This document shows, one piece after another, positions 50,250 to 58,257 of a DNA stretch of 64,000 bases. Below the pieces are notes generated by a model that saw only the letters and a list, made by a program, of their open reading frames with translations, was not told the DNA's origin and made no database searches. Source of the DNA: Leptobacterium_A meishanense (GTDB lineage Bacteria; Bacteroidota; Bacteroidia; Flavobacteriales; Flavobacteriaceae). The DNA is taken from contig NZ_JBBEXE010000001.1 in NCBI RefSeq assembly GCF_037645805.1, positions 186,001 through 250,000 on the forward strand. The letters run 5' to 3'. The translations under genes and the position numbers were made by a program. Position 1 is the first letter of the stretch. Each line of letters opens with the position of its first letter.

Positions 50250-52091
50250 TTACATAAATTTTTTATCCAGTTCTTCTACTGTTATAGTTATATAGGTGCG
50301 TCTATCAAAAGGTGATTGTTCAGGTTCTTTACATGCAAATAGATCATTTACTAAATTTTCTTGCATGTCTTTGTTTAATACTTCCCCTGTTTTTACTGCT
50401 AATGATTTACTCAATGTCTTTGCAAGCACATCTGATTGCGAAAAACCAGTATCCGGTATCCCTTCACGAAAATCCGCTAGTAGTTGTTCCAAGACCATGC
50501 CTACTTCACTTTCTCCTACATTCATCGGTGTCCCAGTTATTTCTATCGTTTCTTCTGTTGTTTTTCCAAAGGCAAACCCTGCACTAATTAGACTCTCTTT
50601 TAGTTCCTTAATCAACATGGTATCAGACATTGAGAAACTCAATGCCAAAGGGAACAATAATTGTTGGCTTAGAGCCTCTTTTATAGTAATATTCCCTAAA
50701 AATTGTTCATACAATATACGTTCATGTGCACGCTGTTGATGTATAACAACCAACCCTGATTTTATCGTCGTGACGATGTATTTTTTATGAAGTTGGTACG
50801 ATGTTGGCCTTTCAATCTCAACATTGTCGAATAACTTTCCTGTGGCCTCTTCTGGTTCAAATTCAATAGTTTCAAAGTACCCTTCTTTTTCTTTTGTTTT
50901 TTCACCCAATCCTACATATAAACTTTCCCAACTTCCTGCATTCGACCTTTTTGATATATTGATTCCTCTATTTGTTACCGTTTCTTTAAAGGGATTATAA
51001 TCTGAATCTACTTCTACTGTAGGGAAGCCGGCCTGTTTGTTTTTATAATCATAAGGTGTTTCTAAATTTGAGTCTTTTTCAAAATCAAGGATGGGCCCTA
51101 CGTTGAATTGTCCTAAACTGTGTTTTATGGAAGACCGAAGAATAGCATATAGCGTATGCTCATCATCAAATTTTATTTCTGTTTTGGTAGGGTGTATATT
51201 AATATCAATAGTAGCGGGTGGCACATCAATAAAAATAAAATAGCCCGGATGTGTTTGCTCTTTAATAAGCCCCTGAAATGCTGAAACCACAGCATGATGA
51301 AGGTAAGGGCTTTTTATATAACGCCCGTTCACAAAAAAAAACTGTTCCCCCCTACTTTTCTTCGCATATTCGGGTTTTATAATAAACCCATTTATTTTAA
51401 CCACTTCGGTTTCTTCTTGTATGGGTACTAACTTTTCGTTGGTCTTATTCCCATAAATATGTACAATCCGTTGTCTGAGGTTTGAAACAGGGAGATTAAA
51501 TAGCTCTCCCTTATTGTGGTACATTTCAAAATGAATCTCATGATGCGCTAATGCCACCCTGTGAAACTCATCAATGATATGACGAAGTTCTACTTGATCC
51601 GATTTTAAAAAATTGCGTCGGGCAGGAATGTTAAAAAATAGGTTTTTCACTGCAATGGACGTCCCTATGGGAACTACGGCTACCTCCTGACCAGTCGCCT
51701 TACTGCCTTCTATTTTTAGCTGCGTCCCTACCTCCTCTTTCTCCCTTCGTGTATTCATTTCTACATGGGCTATAGCTGCGATTGAAGCAAGCGCTTCCCC
51801 TCTAAACCCTTTAGTATGCAGTTCAAAAAGGTCTTCTGCTTTTCGTATTTTAGATGTAGCGTGGCGTTCAAAACTCAAACGAGCATCCGTTACACTCATT
51901 CCAATACCATCATCAATAACTTGTATCAGTGTCTTACCTCCATCTTTCACAATCAGTTTTATAGTGGTGGCATTGGCATCAATGGCATTCTCTAATAATT
52001 CTTTAACCACCGAAGCCGGTCGTTGCACAACTTCTCCTGCTGCTATCTGATTTGCAACATGATCGGGTAAAAGCTGAATAACGTCTGTCAT
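50250..52091 (-). CDS. mutL: DNA mismatch repair protein MutL
   Basis: A 613-residue mismatch repair ATPase. The GHKL motifs are ELLENAIDANATTIKL near residues 31-46, DDGIGM near 61 and FRGEALASIAAIAHVE near 95-110. The C-terminal dimerisation domain is present. In nuclease-active MutL the motif DQHA(x)2E(x)4E sits here; this protein reads HQQRAHERILYE, the ACK-type motif reads KSLAVKTGE, and CPHGRP-like reads SPFDRRT. The nuclease metal site therefore seems eroded. The gene heads a block with two rhomboid genes and an EEP hydrolase; its ATG overlaps the preceding small gene by one base. Confidence 0.93.
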   Translation of the reverse strand: MTDVIQLLPDHVANQIAAGEVVQRPASVVKELLENAIDANATTIKLIVKDGGKTLIQVIDDGIGMSVTDARLSFERHATSKIRKAEDLFELHTKGFRGEALASIAAIAHVEMNTRREKEEVGTQLKIEGSKATGQEVAVVPIGTSIAVKNLFFNIPARRNFLKSDQVELRHIIDEFHRVALAHHEIHFEMYHNKGELFNLPVSNLRQRIVHIYGNKTNEKLVPIQEETEVVKINGFIIKPEYAKKSRGEQFFFVNGRYIKSPYLHHAVVSAFQGLIKEQTHPGYFIFIDVPPATIDINIHPTKTEIKFDDEHTLYAILRSSIKHSLGQFNVGPILDFEKDSNLETPYDYKNKQAGFPTVEVDSDYNPFKETVTNRGINISKRSNAGSWESLYVGLGEKTKEKEGYFETIEFEPEEATGKLFDNVEIERPTSYQLHKKYIVTTIKSGLVVIHQQRAHERILYEQFLGNITIKEALSQQLLFPLALSFSMSDTMLIKELKESLISAGFAFGKTTEETIEITGTPMNVGESEVGMVLEQLLADFREGIPDTGFSQSDVLAKTLSKSLAVKTGEVLNKDMQENLVNDLFACKEPEQSPFDRRTYITITVEELDKKFM

Positions 52092-52384
52092 TAAAATAAG
52101 GAATCTAGATTAATATATTTTAGGGCTGCCAATACAAACATAAGAAGAAAGATAAGTATTACAAAGAAGCGTATCCGAGAATCTTTGTCTGTTTTTTTAT
52201 TTCTGGCAGCCTTCCAATCTTTACGGTAACTTTTTTTTCGATAGCCTCTAAAATAATCCTCATCACTTCTTTTTTCTTTACTTTGTTTCAGTTTTTCTAA
52301 ACGTTCTTTCCGCTCATCATAATATCTCGGGGTATAATTGAACGTTTTGTTTTTTCGTTGTTTAAACAATGATGGAAGCTTCAT
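52091..52384 (-). CDS. Small basic tail-anchored membrane protein
   Basis: A 97-residue protein with a very basic, charged N-terminal two thirds (YYDERKERLEKLKQSKEKRSDEDYFRGYRKKSYRKDWK) and a single C-terminal membrane helix (FFVILIFLLMFVLAALKYI). This gives a tail-anchored topology with a positively charged cytosolic part. No known domain. It lies upstream of mutL with one base overlap and has a TACTTTTG element 25 bases before its ATG, so the operon probably starts here. Confidence 0.82.
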   Translation of the reverse strand: MKLPSLFKQRKNKTFNYTPRYYDERKERLEKLKQSKEKRSDEDYFRGYRKKSYRKDWKAARNKKTDKDSRIRFFVILIFLLMFVLAALKYINLDSLF

Positions 52385-52408
52385 GATATGACTTATGCTC
52401 TATTCTTC

Positions 52409-52416
52409 CAAAAGTA
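52409..52416 (-). promoter_or_regulatory. -7 promoter element of the small-protein/mutL operon
   Basis: Reads TACTTTTG on the minus strand, matching TAnnTTTG, 25 bases upstream of the ATG at 52384. No clear -33 TTG. Confidence 0.45.
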
Positions 52417-52496
52417 CTTAAAATAGGATAGAAATATAAGTAGTAAATCCTAAAAAATGTTAACAAATTTCAGAACCTAAACCTGAAATTTAGCAA

Positions 52497-52985
52497 CTAC
52501 TCCTTATTCTTTAATAAGGCCATTTTTATAGCCACAATAGCGGCCTCTATTCCCTTGTTTCCGTGTTTACCACCACTACGGTCTATGGCTTGTTGTAATG
52601 TGTTGTCTGTAAGTACACAAAAAATCACGGGAATATCGTATTGTATATTCAAGTCTTTTATTCCTTGCGCCGTGGCGCTACACACAAAATCAAAATGCTT
52701 GGTTTCTCCCTGAATAACGCTTCCAATAGCAATGATTGCATCTACTTGTTCCAATTGTATAAGTTTTTTACTTCCATAAACAAGTTCAAAACTTCCAGGC
52801 ACATTTATTTGTATGATGTCTTCCTGATTTGCCCCACAATCCATAAGTGTTTTGTACGCTCCTGAATGAAGGTTTGTGGTGATCTCACTATTCCACTCAG
52901 AAACAACAATCCCAAATCGAAGGCCTTTCGCATTTGGGATGGTATCTTTATCGTAGTGTGATAAGTTTTTGTTTTCGGTAGCCAT
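52497..52985 (-). CDS. ribH: 6,7-dimethyl-8-ribityllumazine synthase
   Basis: Condenses a ribityl-aminouracil with 3,4-dihydroxybutanone phosphate in riboflavin synthesis. A 162-residue protein. Recognisable blocks are RFGIVVSEWNSEITTNLHSGAY, INVPGSFELVYGSKKL, AIIAIGSVIQGETKHFDFVC with the conserved catalytic His, and IPVIFCVLTDNTLQQAIDRSGG. It usually forms large icosahedral or pentameric assemblies. No riboswitch is expected or seen, since the gene follows the TPR gene by overlap of one base. The other riboflavin genes are not nearby. Confidence 0.96.
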   Translation of the reverse strand: MATENKNLSHYDKDTIPNAKGLRFGIVVSEWNSEITTNLHSGAYKTLMDCGANQEDIIQINVPGSFELVYGSKKLIQLEQVDAIIAIGSVIQGETKHFDFVCSATAQGIKDLNIQYDIPVIFCVLTDNTLQQAIDRSGGKHGNKGIEAAIVAIKMALLKNKE

Positions 52986-53749
52986 TATTTTAATGTTTCG
53001 GCTTTTCCTATGAATATATCTATCGTCCTCCCTTCCTCTGAGTTTGAAAATTCTTCTTTGATCCGGTTAAAATGTTTAAGTGCTTTTTCATTTTGTCCTA
53101 GGTCTAATGCTGTTATCCCTGCTTTTAAAAGGTATCGGGGGGTTGTAAAATCATTTGTGCTGTGTGAAACTGCCTGCTCATAATACGGTAAGGCATCTTC
53201 AGGTTGTTCAAGTTGAATAAATGCATCACCTATGGCACCTTTTGCCAAAGCACCTAAAATAGCATCATCAGAAGAAAAATCTTCTAGATAATTGATAGCC
53301 GATTCGTAATCATTCATATTCAAATAAGCCATTCCTGCACTATATGTTGCTAGGTTTGCTGCCTTTGTTCCTTTATACTTGTCAATGATGTCAACAAGAC
53401 CGTATTTACCTTCTGCTCCATTTAAAGCTAGGTTGTACAATGAATCATTATCCGATTCATTCAATGCTTTGTCAAAATATTGCTGTGCAAAAAAGAGTTC
53501 GTTAGATGCTTCTATTTCTTTTGGCTTCTGTATAAATTGGTCATATGTCAGATATCCTATTATGCCTATTACAACGATTCCGATGGTCGTTAAAATGTAT
53601 TTCTGGTTTTTGGCAACCCACTCTTCTGTTTTCGATGCGCTTTCATCAAGGGTATTAAACACTTCTGCCGTCGTACTCTGCTCTTCTTCTAACTGTGCTT
53701 TATCTTTTTTGTTCGCTGGCTTATAGCCTCTTCTTTTATATGTTGCCAT
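52985..53749 (-). CDS. Tetratricopeptide repeat membrane protein
   Basis: A 254-residue protein. A cytosolic N-terminus with basic start (ATYKRRGYKPANKKDK) leads to a membrane helix (YILTTIGIVVIGIIGYLTY, about 51-69). The rest is periplasmic, with helical repeats: FDKALNESDNDSLYNLAL, AYLNMNDYESAINYLEDFS, AFIQLEQPEDALPYYEQAV and ALDLGQNEKALKHFNRI, typical of TPR. The architecture resembles YfgM/BamD-like scaffolds that mediate protein interactions near the membrane. It is co-transcribed with ribH, and its start is 20 bases after a TATTTTTG element. Confidence 0.88.
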   Translation of the reverse strand: MATYKRRGYKPANKKDKAQLEEEQSTTAEVFNTLDESASKTEEWVAKNQKYILTTIGIVVIGIIGYLTYDQFIQKPKEIEASNELFFAQQYFDKALNESDNDSLYNLALNGAEGKYGLVDIIDKYKGTKAANLATYSAGMAYLNMNDYESAINYLEDFSSDDAILGALAKGAIGDAFIQLEQPEDALPYYEQAVSHSTNDFTTPRYLLKAGITALDLGQNEKALKHFNRIKEEFSNSEEGRTIDIFIGKAETLK

Positions 53750-53768
53750 AATAATCTATTTGTGCCCG

Positions 53769-53776
53769 CAAAAATA
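53769..53776 (-). promoter_or_regulatory. -7 promoter element of the TPR-ribH operon
   Basis: Reads TATTTTTG on the minus strand, matching TAnnTTTG, 19 bases before the ATG at 53749. -33 not evident. Confidence 0.45.
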
Positions 53777-53880
53777 AAATTTTATTTGAAAAGGGAAAGG
53801 TTTATTATTTGATTATTTTCAATAATTTGCGAATAATTGAAAGAAATGCATGCGATTATCTATCTGCTTATAAATCAGTT

Positions 53881-54960
53881 ATGTTTTTAAAAAAATTATC
53901 GCTTATTAATTATAAAAATTTTTCTTCTCGTTCTTTTGAGTTTGATGCGAAAATAAATTGTTTGGTTGGAAATAATGGGATAGGGAAGACTAATGTGTTA
54001 GATGCTATTTATACCCTTTCTTTCGGGAAAAGTTATTTTAATCCCGTAGCAACTCAAAACATTAAACATAAAGAAGGTTTTTATGTAATTGATGGGGAGT
54101 TTGAAAAAAATGGACGTACGGAAAAAATTGTATGTAGTTTAAAACGCGGACAAAAAAAGCTCGTAAAGCGTAATGGGAAAATCTATGACAAACTTTCCGA
54201 GCATATCGGATTCATTCCTTTAGTTATCATTTCTCCTGCTGACCGAGATCTTATTATCGAAGGTAGTGAAACACGAAGAAAATTTATTGACAGTGTTATT
54301 TCGCAATCAAACAAAACCTATTTACAGCACCTCATTAGCTATAATAAAGTATTGGTACAGCGCAATTCGCTCTTAAAATATTTCATGCTCAATAATACCT
54401 TTGACAGTGAAACACTCGCTGTATATAATCAGCAATTAACCGATTATGGAACTGAAATTTATACTGTCAGGAAAGAATTTTTAGAAAAATTCATCCCTAT
54501 TTTTATAGAGCGCTATAAAGCAATTACAAAAAACAAAGAGGTTATAGCGCTTGTTTATCAAAGCCAATTACATGATGACACACTTTTGAATCTATTTGAA
54601 GAGAGTATTGCTAAAGACAAGGCACTACAATACACAACAGTGGGTATTCATAAAGATGACCTCCTTTTTGAAATTGAGGGACATCCTATTAAAAAGTTTG
54701 GTAGCCAGGGGCAGCAAAAGTCATTCTTAATTGCATTGAAATTAGCGCAGTTCGATTTCTTAAAAGCGCAATCTAACGTAAGTCCTATTCTACTATTAGA
54801 TGATGTTTTTGATAAGCTCGATGAAAATAGGGTCGCACAAATTATCAAGCTTGTAGAAGATAAAGATTTTGGTCAGTTATTTATAAGTGATACACACCCT
54901 GAACGTACAGAAGCAGTTGTAAAAGAGACCCATCAATCATATCAAATATTCAAATTATGA
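53881..54960 (+). CDS. recF: DNA replication/repair protein RecF
   Basis: A 359-residue ABC-type ATPase that loads RecA at gaps. The N-terminus MFLKKLSLINYKNFSSRSFEF is typical, the Walker A is GNNGIGKTN (30-38), and YTLSFGKSYF, ISPADRDLIIEGSETRRKFID, and the signature region FGSQGQQKSFLIALKLAQFDFLKA lead to the Walker B ILLLDDVFDKLDENR. I start at the ATG at 53881, since an extra 24 residues upstream have no family likeness. The stop overlaps the start of the next gene (ATGA). It is divergent from the TPR-ribH operon. Confidence 0.95.
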   Translation: MFLKKLSLINYKNFSSRSFEFDAKINCLVGNNGIGKTNVLDAIYTLSFGKSYFNPVATQNIKHKEGFYVIDGEFEKNGRTEKIVCSLKRGQKKLVKRNGKIYDKLSEHIGFIPLVIISPADRDLIIEGSETRRKFIDSVISQSNKTYLQHLISYNKVLVQRNSLLKYFMLNNTFDSETLAVYNQQLTDYGTEIYTVRKEFLEKFIPIFIERYKAITKNKEVIALVYQSQLHDDTLLNLFEESIAKDKALQYTTVGIHKDDLLFEIEGHPIKKFGSQGQQKSFLIALKLAQFDFLKAQSNVSPILLLDDVFDKLDENRVAQIIKLVEDKDFGQLFISDTHPERTEAVVKETHQSYQIFKL

Positions 54961-55367
54961 AAAGAGCATTTTTTTTCTTTTTAATAGTAATTGTTGCTTG
55001 TTCCGAAAACAACAAGGTAACTATTGATGGTTTATCCGGTTATTGGGAGATTAAAGAAGTTTTATTTGCTGACGGCAGCTCTAAAACATATACTATAAAT
55101 AATACAGTTGATTACTTTCAATTAACCGGAGATTCTTCAGGATATCGAAAAAAACTTCAACCTAAATTAAATGGCCATTTTTATACGTTAGATAGCGTAG
55201 CATATTTTATCATTAAAAATGATGGTATTATAAAACTCCATTATAAAACATTATTTGATGAATGGGGAGAAACTATTGAAAAGTTAAACAATGATGAACT
55301 TATTGTAAAGAATAAAGCAGAAATAACTTATATTTATAAGCGATTTAAAAATAGTTCTACAGAATAA
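54957..55367 (+). CDS. Lipocalin-like small lipoprotein
   Basis: A 136-residue predicted lipoprotein: signal FFFFLIVIVAC with lipidated Cys15. The mature part shows the alternating pattern of a lipocalin-like beta-barrel (LSGYWEIKEVLFADGS near residues 25-40, DYFQLTGDSSGY, DSVAYFIIKNDGIIKLHYKT, ELIVKNKAEITYIYKRF), as in the DUF4488/lipocalin-like group of Bacteroidota. It overlaps recF by 4 bases (ATGA) and precedes DUF721 by 4 bases, so it is likely in the same operon. Its cargo is unknown. Confidence 0.8.
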   Translation: MKRAFFFFLIVIVACSENNKVTIDGLSGYWEIKEVLFADGSSKTYTINNTVDYFQLTGDSSGYRKKLQPKLNGHFYTLDSVAYFIIKNDGIIKLHYKTLFDEWGETIEKLNNDELIVKNKAEITYIYKRFKNSSTE

Positions 55368-55371
55368 TCTT

Positions 55372-55668
55372 ATGGGTAAACGCAATCATGAAAATCTTTC
55401 TTTGAACGATGCCTTAAAAGCATTTATTAAAGAAAACAAGTTAGAACAAGGCATGAACAAGATTTATGTGCGTCATGCGTGGGAAAGCCTCATGGGAAAT
55501 GGAGTCAACAACTACACAACCAGTATACAACTAAAAAACGATACGCTTTATATAAACCTCTCTTCTTCCGTATTAAGAGAAGAACTTAGCTATGGGAAAG
55601 AAAAGATTATAAGAATGTTGAATGAAGAACTTGGAAAAGAAATAGTAAAAGAATTGGTGCTGCGGTAA
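55372..55668 (+). CDS. DUF721 (DciA-like) protein
   Basis: A 98-residue protein of the DUF721 family, whose best-known member DciA binds the replicative helicase DnaB and is found in bacteria without DnaC. The N-terminal segment LNDALKAFIKENKLEQGMNKIYVRHAWESLMG and the KH-like region TTSIQLKNDTLYINLSSSVLREELSYGKEKIIRMLNEEL are family blocks. Placement after recF is common in many genomes and fits a role in replication. It overlaps the next gene by one base (TAATG). Confidence 0.9.
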   Translation: MGKRNHENLSLNDALKAFIKENKLEQGMNKIYVRHAWESLMGNGVNNYTTSIQLKNDTLYINLSSSVLREELSYGKEKIIRMLNEELGKEIVKELVLR

Positions 55669-56306
55669 TGACAAAACAAAAAGAACACTGGGAGGCCATT
55701 TACGCTACCAAACAACCTCATGAGGTCAGTTGGACACAAAAAGTTCCTAAAACTGCCTTAGCATTCATCGAAAAGGCAAAACTTCCAAAAACAGCAAACA
55801 TCATTGATATTGGAGGCGGTGATAGCAATTTTGTTGATCTCCTGCTACAAGAAGGATTTGAGAATATAACTGTCTTAGATATCAGTGAACATGCACTAAA
55901 CCGGACAAAAAAACGATTGGGAGAAAAAGCAAAAAAAGTAACATGGGTTGTTAGTGATATGGTCGATTTTCAACCAAAAACAACCTATGATTTTTGGCAT
56001 GACCGGGCTGCTTTCCATTTTTTAACCACAGACGAACAAATTGAAAGTTATGTTTCTACTGCTGCGCAAGCTATTAAAAAAGGTGGCTGCCTAGCTATTG
56101 GTACTTTCAGTACTGAAGGCCCTAAAAAATGCAGTGGACTGGACATTGAGCAGTATAACCCGGAAAAACTAATGAGAACGTTTGATAAGTATTTTGATAA
56201 GGTTCAATGCATTACACAAGACCATCTTACCCCATTTGGCACTACACAAAACTTTTTGTTCTGCTTATTAAAACGAAAGGGGTTTTTAGAAAACCTCTCT
56301 CCCTGA
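55668..56306 (+). CDS. Class I SAM-dependent methyltransferase
   Basis: A 212-residue methyltransferase. Motif I is IIDIGGGDSNFVDLLL near residues 45-60, motif II is ITVLDISEHALNRTKKRL, and a post-motif region WVVSDMVDF is visible. The N-terminal HWEAIYATKQPHEVSWTQ and later WHDRAAFHFL recall thiopurine S-methyltransferase-like and tellurite-resistance-type enzymes; the substrate is unknown. It starts on the stop codon of the DUF721 gene and its end overlaps the convergent ndk by 21 bases. Confidence 0.87.
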   Translation: MTKQKEHWEAIYATKQPHEVSWTQKVPKTALAFIEKAKLPKTANIIDIGGGDSNFVDLLLQEGFENITVLDISEHALNRTKKRLGEKAKKVTWVVSDMVDFQPKTTYDFWHDRAAFHFLTTDEQIESYVSTAAQAIKKGGCLAIGTFSTEGPKKCSGLDIEQYNPEKLMRTFDKYFDKVQCITQDHLTPFGTTQNFLFCLLKRKGFLENLSP

Positions 56307-56705
56307 AAAATGAAAAGCACCTTCTATAGCTGCATTTTCATCACTATCAGAACCATGTACTGCATTTTCTCCAATAGACGTTGCATACAACTTGCGAATA
56401 GTCCCTTCGGCAGCTTCTGCAGGGTTAGTAGCCCCGATCAATGCTCTAAAATCATCTACCGCATTGTCTTTTTCTAAAATAGCAGCAACAATAGGCCCGC
56501 GGGTCATAAATGCAACTAATTCACCAAAAAACGGACGTTCTTTGTGAATGGTATAAAATTCCTGTGCGTCCCGTTTACTCAACTGCGTATATTTCATTGC
56601 AACAATCCTGAAACCCGCTGCAGTAATCTTCTCTAATATTGCACCAATATGCCCATTTTCTACGGCATCGGGCTTTATCATTGTAAAAGTTCTGTTTGTA
56701 GCCAT
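56286..56705 (-). CDS. ndk: Nucleoside-diphosphate kinase
   Basis: Transfers the gamma-phosphate between nucleoside triphosphates and diphosphates through a phosphohistidine. A 139-residue enzyme. The N-terminal TFTMIKPDAVENGHIG, the region RPFFGELVAFMTRGPIVA and the active site NAVHGSDSDENAAIE with His117 are all present. It forms hexamers or tetramers in other bacteria. A near-consensus promoter lies just upstream. Its last 21 bases overlap the end of the convergent methyltransferase gene. Confidence 0.97.
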   Translation of the reverse strand: MATNRTFTMIKPDAVENGHIGAILEKITAAGFRIVAMKYTQLSKRDAQEFYTIHKERPFFGELVAFMTRGPIVAAILEKDNAVDDFRALIGATNPAEAAEGTIRKLYATSIGENAVHGSDSDENAAIEGAFHFSGREVF

Positions 56706-56726
56706 TGCTTTTTATAAATTTTGCGC

Positions 56727-56756
56727 AAAAATACGGTTTTTAATTAGAATAGCAAG
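56727..56756 (-). promoter_or_regulatory. Promoter of ndk
   Basis: On the minus strand TTG (56754-56756), a 19-base spacer and TATTTTTG (56727-56734), a good match to the Bacteroidota layout. The -7 element is 21 bases before the ATG at 56705. The -33 box lies just after the stop codon of the preceding gene. Confidence 0.6.
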
Positions 56757-56759
56757 ATG

Positions 56760-57803
56760 CTAATAGCGCTGTGTAAAACGCTGGTAAATGGTATCCCTGT
56801 CCCCTCTCATTTCCATCAGCACACTTTTGGTATCGAAATCAATACGTAAGACCCCAAAGCTTTTTTGATTGACCAGTTCCCCGATCCTGTATGGGTTTTC
56901 TTCTCCTGTATTTACAGTCGCTGAATGTGTCAATCCGCTTGATGTAAAATCAATCAAAGGATAGTCCATTCCAAAAACAGCCGTTCCTGAAAAATCTGAA
57001 ATATGACGGTCTCCTGACAATACAATCACTCCCTTTGCTTCACTGCTGCTAACCAGTTTTGTTAATTTTTCTATCTCATTAGGAAAGTTGCCCCACGATT
57101 CGTACCCATGCTTGTCTGAGAGCACTTGTATGCTACTTACTATAATGTTGAAATCAGCTTCAGAGGTTTTTAGCTCTTTTTCCAACCATGTCCACTGTTG
57201 TACTCCCAATATGGTTCCATTATCATGCTCGTTTGGTTTGTATCGTTTGTCGGTTTCCGTATCCCTTGTTAAACCGGTTCTAAAATAGCGTGTATCTAAA
57301 ACAATTATTTTAACAGTTCCTTCTTTCATTTTAAAAGTTTCTGAGTAATAAACCCCTTCCTGTTCCCTACGCGCATCATTCCTTGGGACACCCATAAAAT
57401 CTAGAAACAACTGTTGGCTTTCTTTCTTTTTTTCGAATTCAACCCCTCCATCATTTAAACCATAATCATGATCGTCCCACGTGCCCATGATCTTGGTCTT
57501 TTCCATCAGTTTTTGATAATTTTTATTGGCAAGCTGTTTCTCATACTCCTTTTGCATGTTGTCCATATCAGCATCGGCATAAATATTGTCGCCTCCCCAT
57601 ATCCATACATTGGGGTTTTGGGCTATAATATCGTCCCACAATTCATTTTCCAACCGTGTACGGTTGCACGAACCAAATGTTATTGTAAAATCAGAAACTA
57701 CTTCCTTCGGGTGTTCCTCATCCGTAACCCGTTTTTCTTTTTTAGTTGTACACTGAGTTGATAAAAAAGTAACTGTTAATAACGTATATGCAATATATTT
57801 CAT
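56760..57803 (-). CDS. PhoD-like alkaline phosphatase family lipoprotein
   Basis: A 347-residue metallophosphatase with a lipobox (FLSTQC, Cys18). The family blocks are FGSCNRTRLENELWDDI, IWGGDNIYADADMD with metal-binding Asp, MGTWDDHDYGLNDGG with the conserved Asp-His pair, and VLDTRYFRTG. The C-terminal part VIVLSGDRHISDFSG has the final His and Asp. The enzyme is probably periplasmic or on the outer membrane and acts on phosphodiesters or phospholipids, as PhoD does. I start at the ATG at 57803, which places the signal peptide; two other ATGs lie 6 and 24 bases upstream. A TACATTTG element lies 22 bases further upstream. Confidence 0.88.
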   Translation of the reverse strand: MKYIAYTLLTVTFLSTQCTTKKEKRVTDEEHPKEVVSDFTITFGSCNRTRLENELWDDIIAQNPNVWIWGGDNIYADADMDNMQKEYEKQLANKNYQKLMEKTKIMGTWDDHDYGLNDGGVEFEKKKESQQLFLDFMGVPRNDARREQEGVYYSETFKMKEGTVKIIVLDTRYFRTGLTRDTETDKRYKPNEHDNGTILGVQQWTWLEKELKTSEADFNIIVSSIQVLSDKHGYESWGNFPNEIEKLTKLVSSSEAKGVIVLSGDRHISDFSGTAVFGMDYPLIDFTSSGLTHSATVNTGEENPYRIGELVNQKSFGVLRIDFDTKSVLMEMRGDRDTIYQRFTQRY

Positions 57804-57824
57804 AGTCATTGTATTAATCTGATA

Positions 57825-57832
57825 CAAATGTA
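57825..57832 (-). promoter_or_regulatory. -7 promoter element of the PhoD-like gene
   Basis: Reads TACATTTG on the minus strand, a match to TAnnTTTG, 21 bases before the ATG at 57803. No -33 TTG. Confidence 0.45.
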
Positions 57833-58225
57833 TTATTTCTAGCTATAAATCCATCTTATAACCATGGCTTTATCTCTTAATTTTTCCTGGTCTTAATTTT
57901 AAATACTGCTCCATATAACCGTAAAAAACTCACACAGGAGCTAACAGTACCATAACCATATTGTTTGATTGTCAATATTTTAGAAAAACCGTTTCTCCTA
58001 TGTATTCCCATTAACCTCTTTTATACGGATAAAACAACATTTTATTTTACCTTTCCTCACAAACAAGAACTATGGCTTAGCGCTTATATTGTCTATTATT
58101 TTATTATATTGTTCCTGATAAAAACAAGTTGGGCTTCATATCGATTTCCACTTCATCTGTAATTAAAATTCACGAGAAACATGAAATAAGAACAATAATT
58201 CATACGAAGTAATTAATTTTCATGC
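57833..58225. other. Intergenic region without recognised feature
   Basis: About 390 bases between divergent genes, apart from promoter elements at either end. A 65-codon frame at 57965-58162 on the plus strand has hydrophobic, low-complexity content and no likely start signal; I do not consider it a gene. No tRNA-like, riboswitch or CRISPR structure is seen. Confidence 0.6.
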
Positions 58226-58233
58226 TATATTTG
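58226..58233 (+). promoter_or_regulatory. -7 promoter element of the Fic gene
   Basis: TATATTTG, a full match to TAnnTTTG, 24 bases before the ATG at 58258. -33 not seen. Confidence 0.45.
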
Positions 58234-58257
58234 TAATTGTATTTCACAAAAAAAAGC

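Noticed and set aside
52385..52496. An FMN riboswitch near ribH.
   Set aside because: This gap lies downstream of ribH on its strand, and ribH itself directly follows the TPR gene with a one-base overlap, leaving no leader for a riboswitch.
53809..53880. A 24-residue N-terminal extension of RecF.
   Set aside because: RecF proteins begin at the beta strand that follows ATG 53881; the extension has no family likeness.
57965..58162. A 65-codon frame in the largest gap.
   Set aside because: No promoter or start signal, hydrophobic and low-complexity content typical of AT-rich noncoding DNA, and no link to neighbours.
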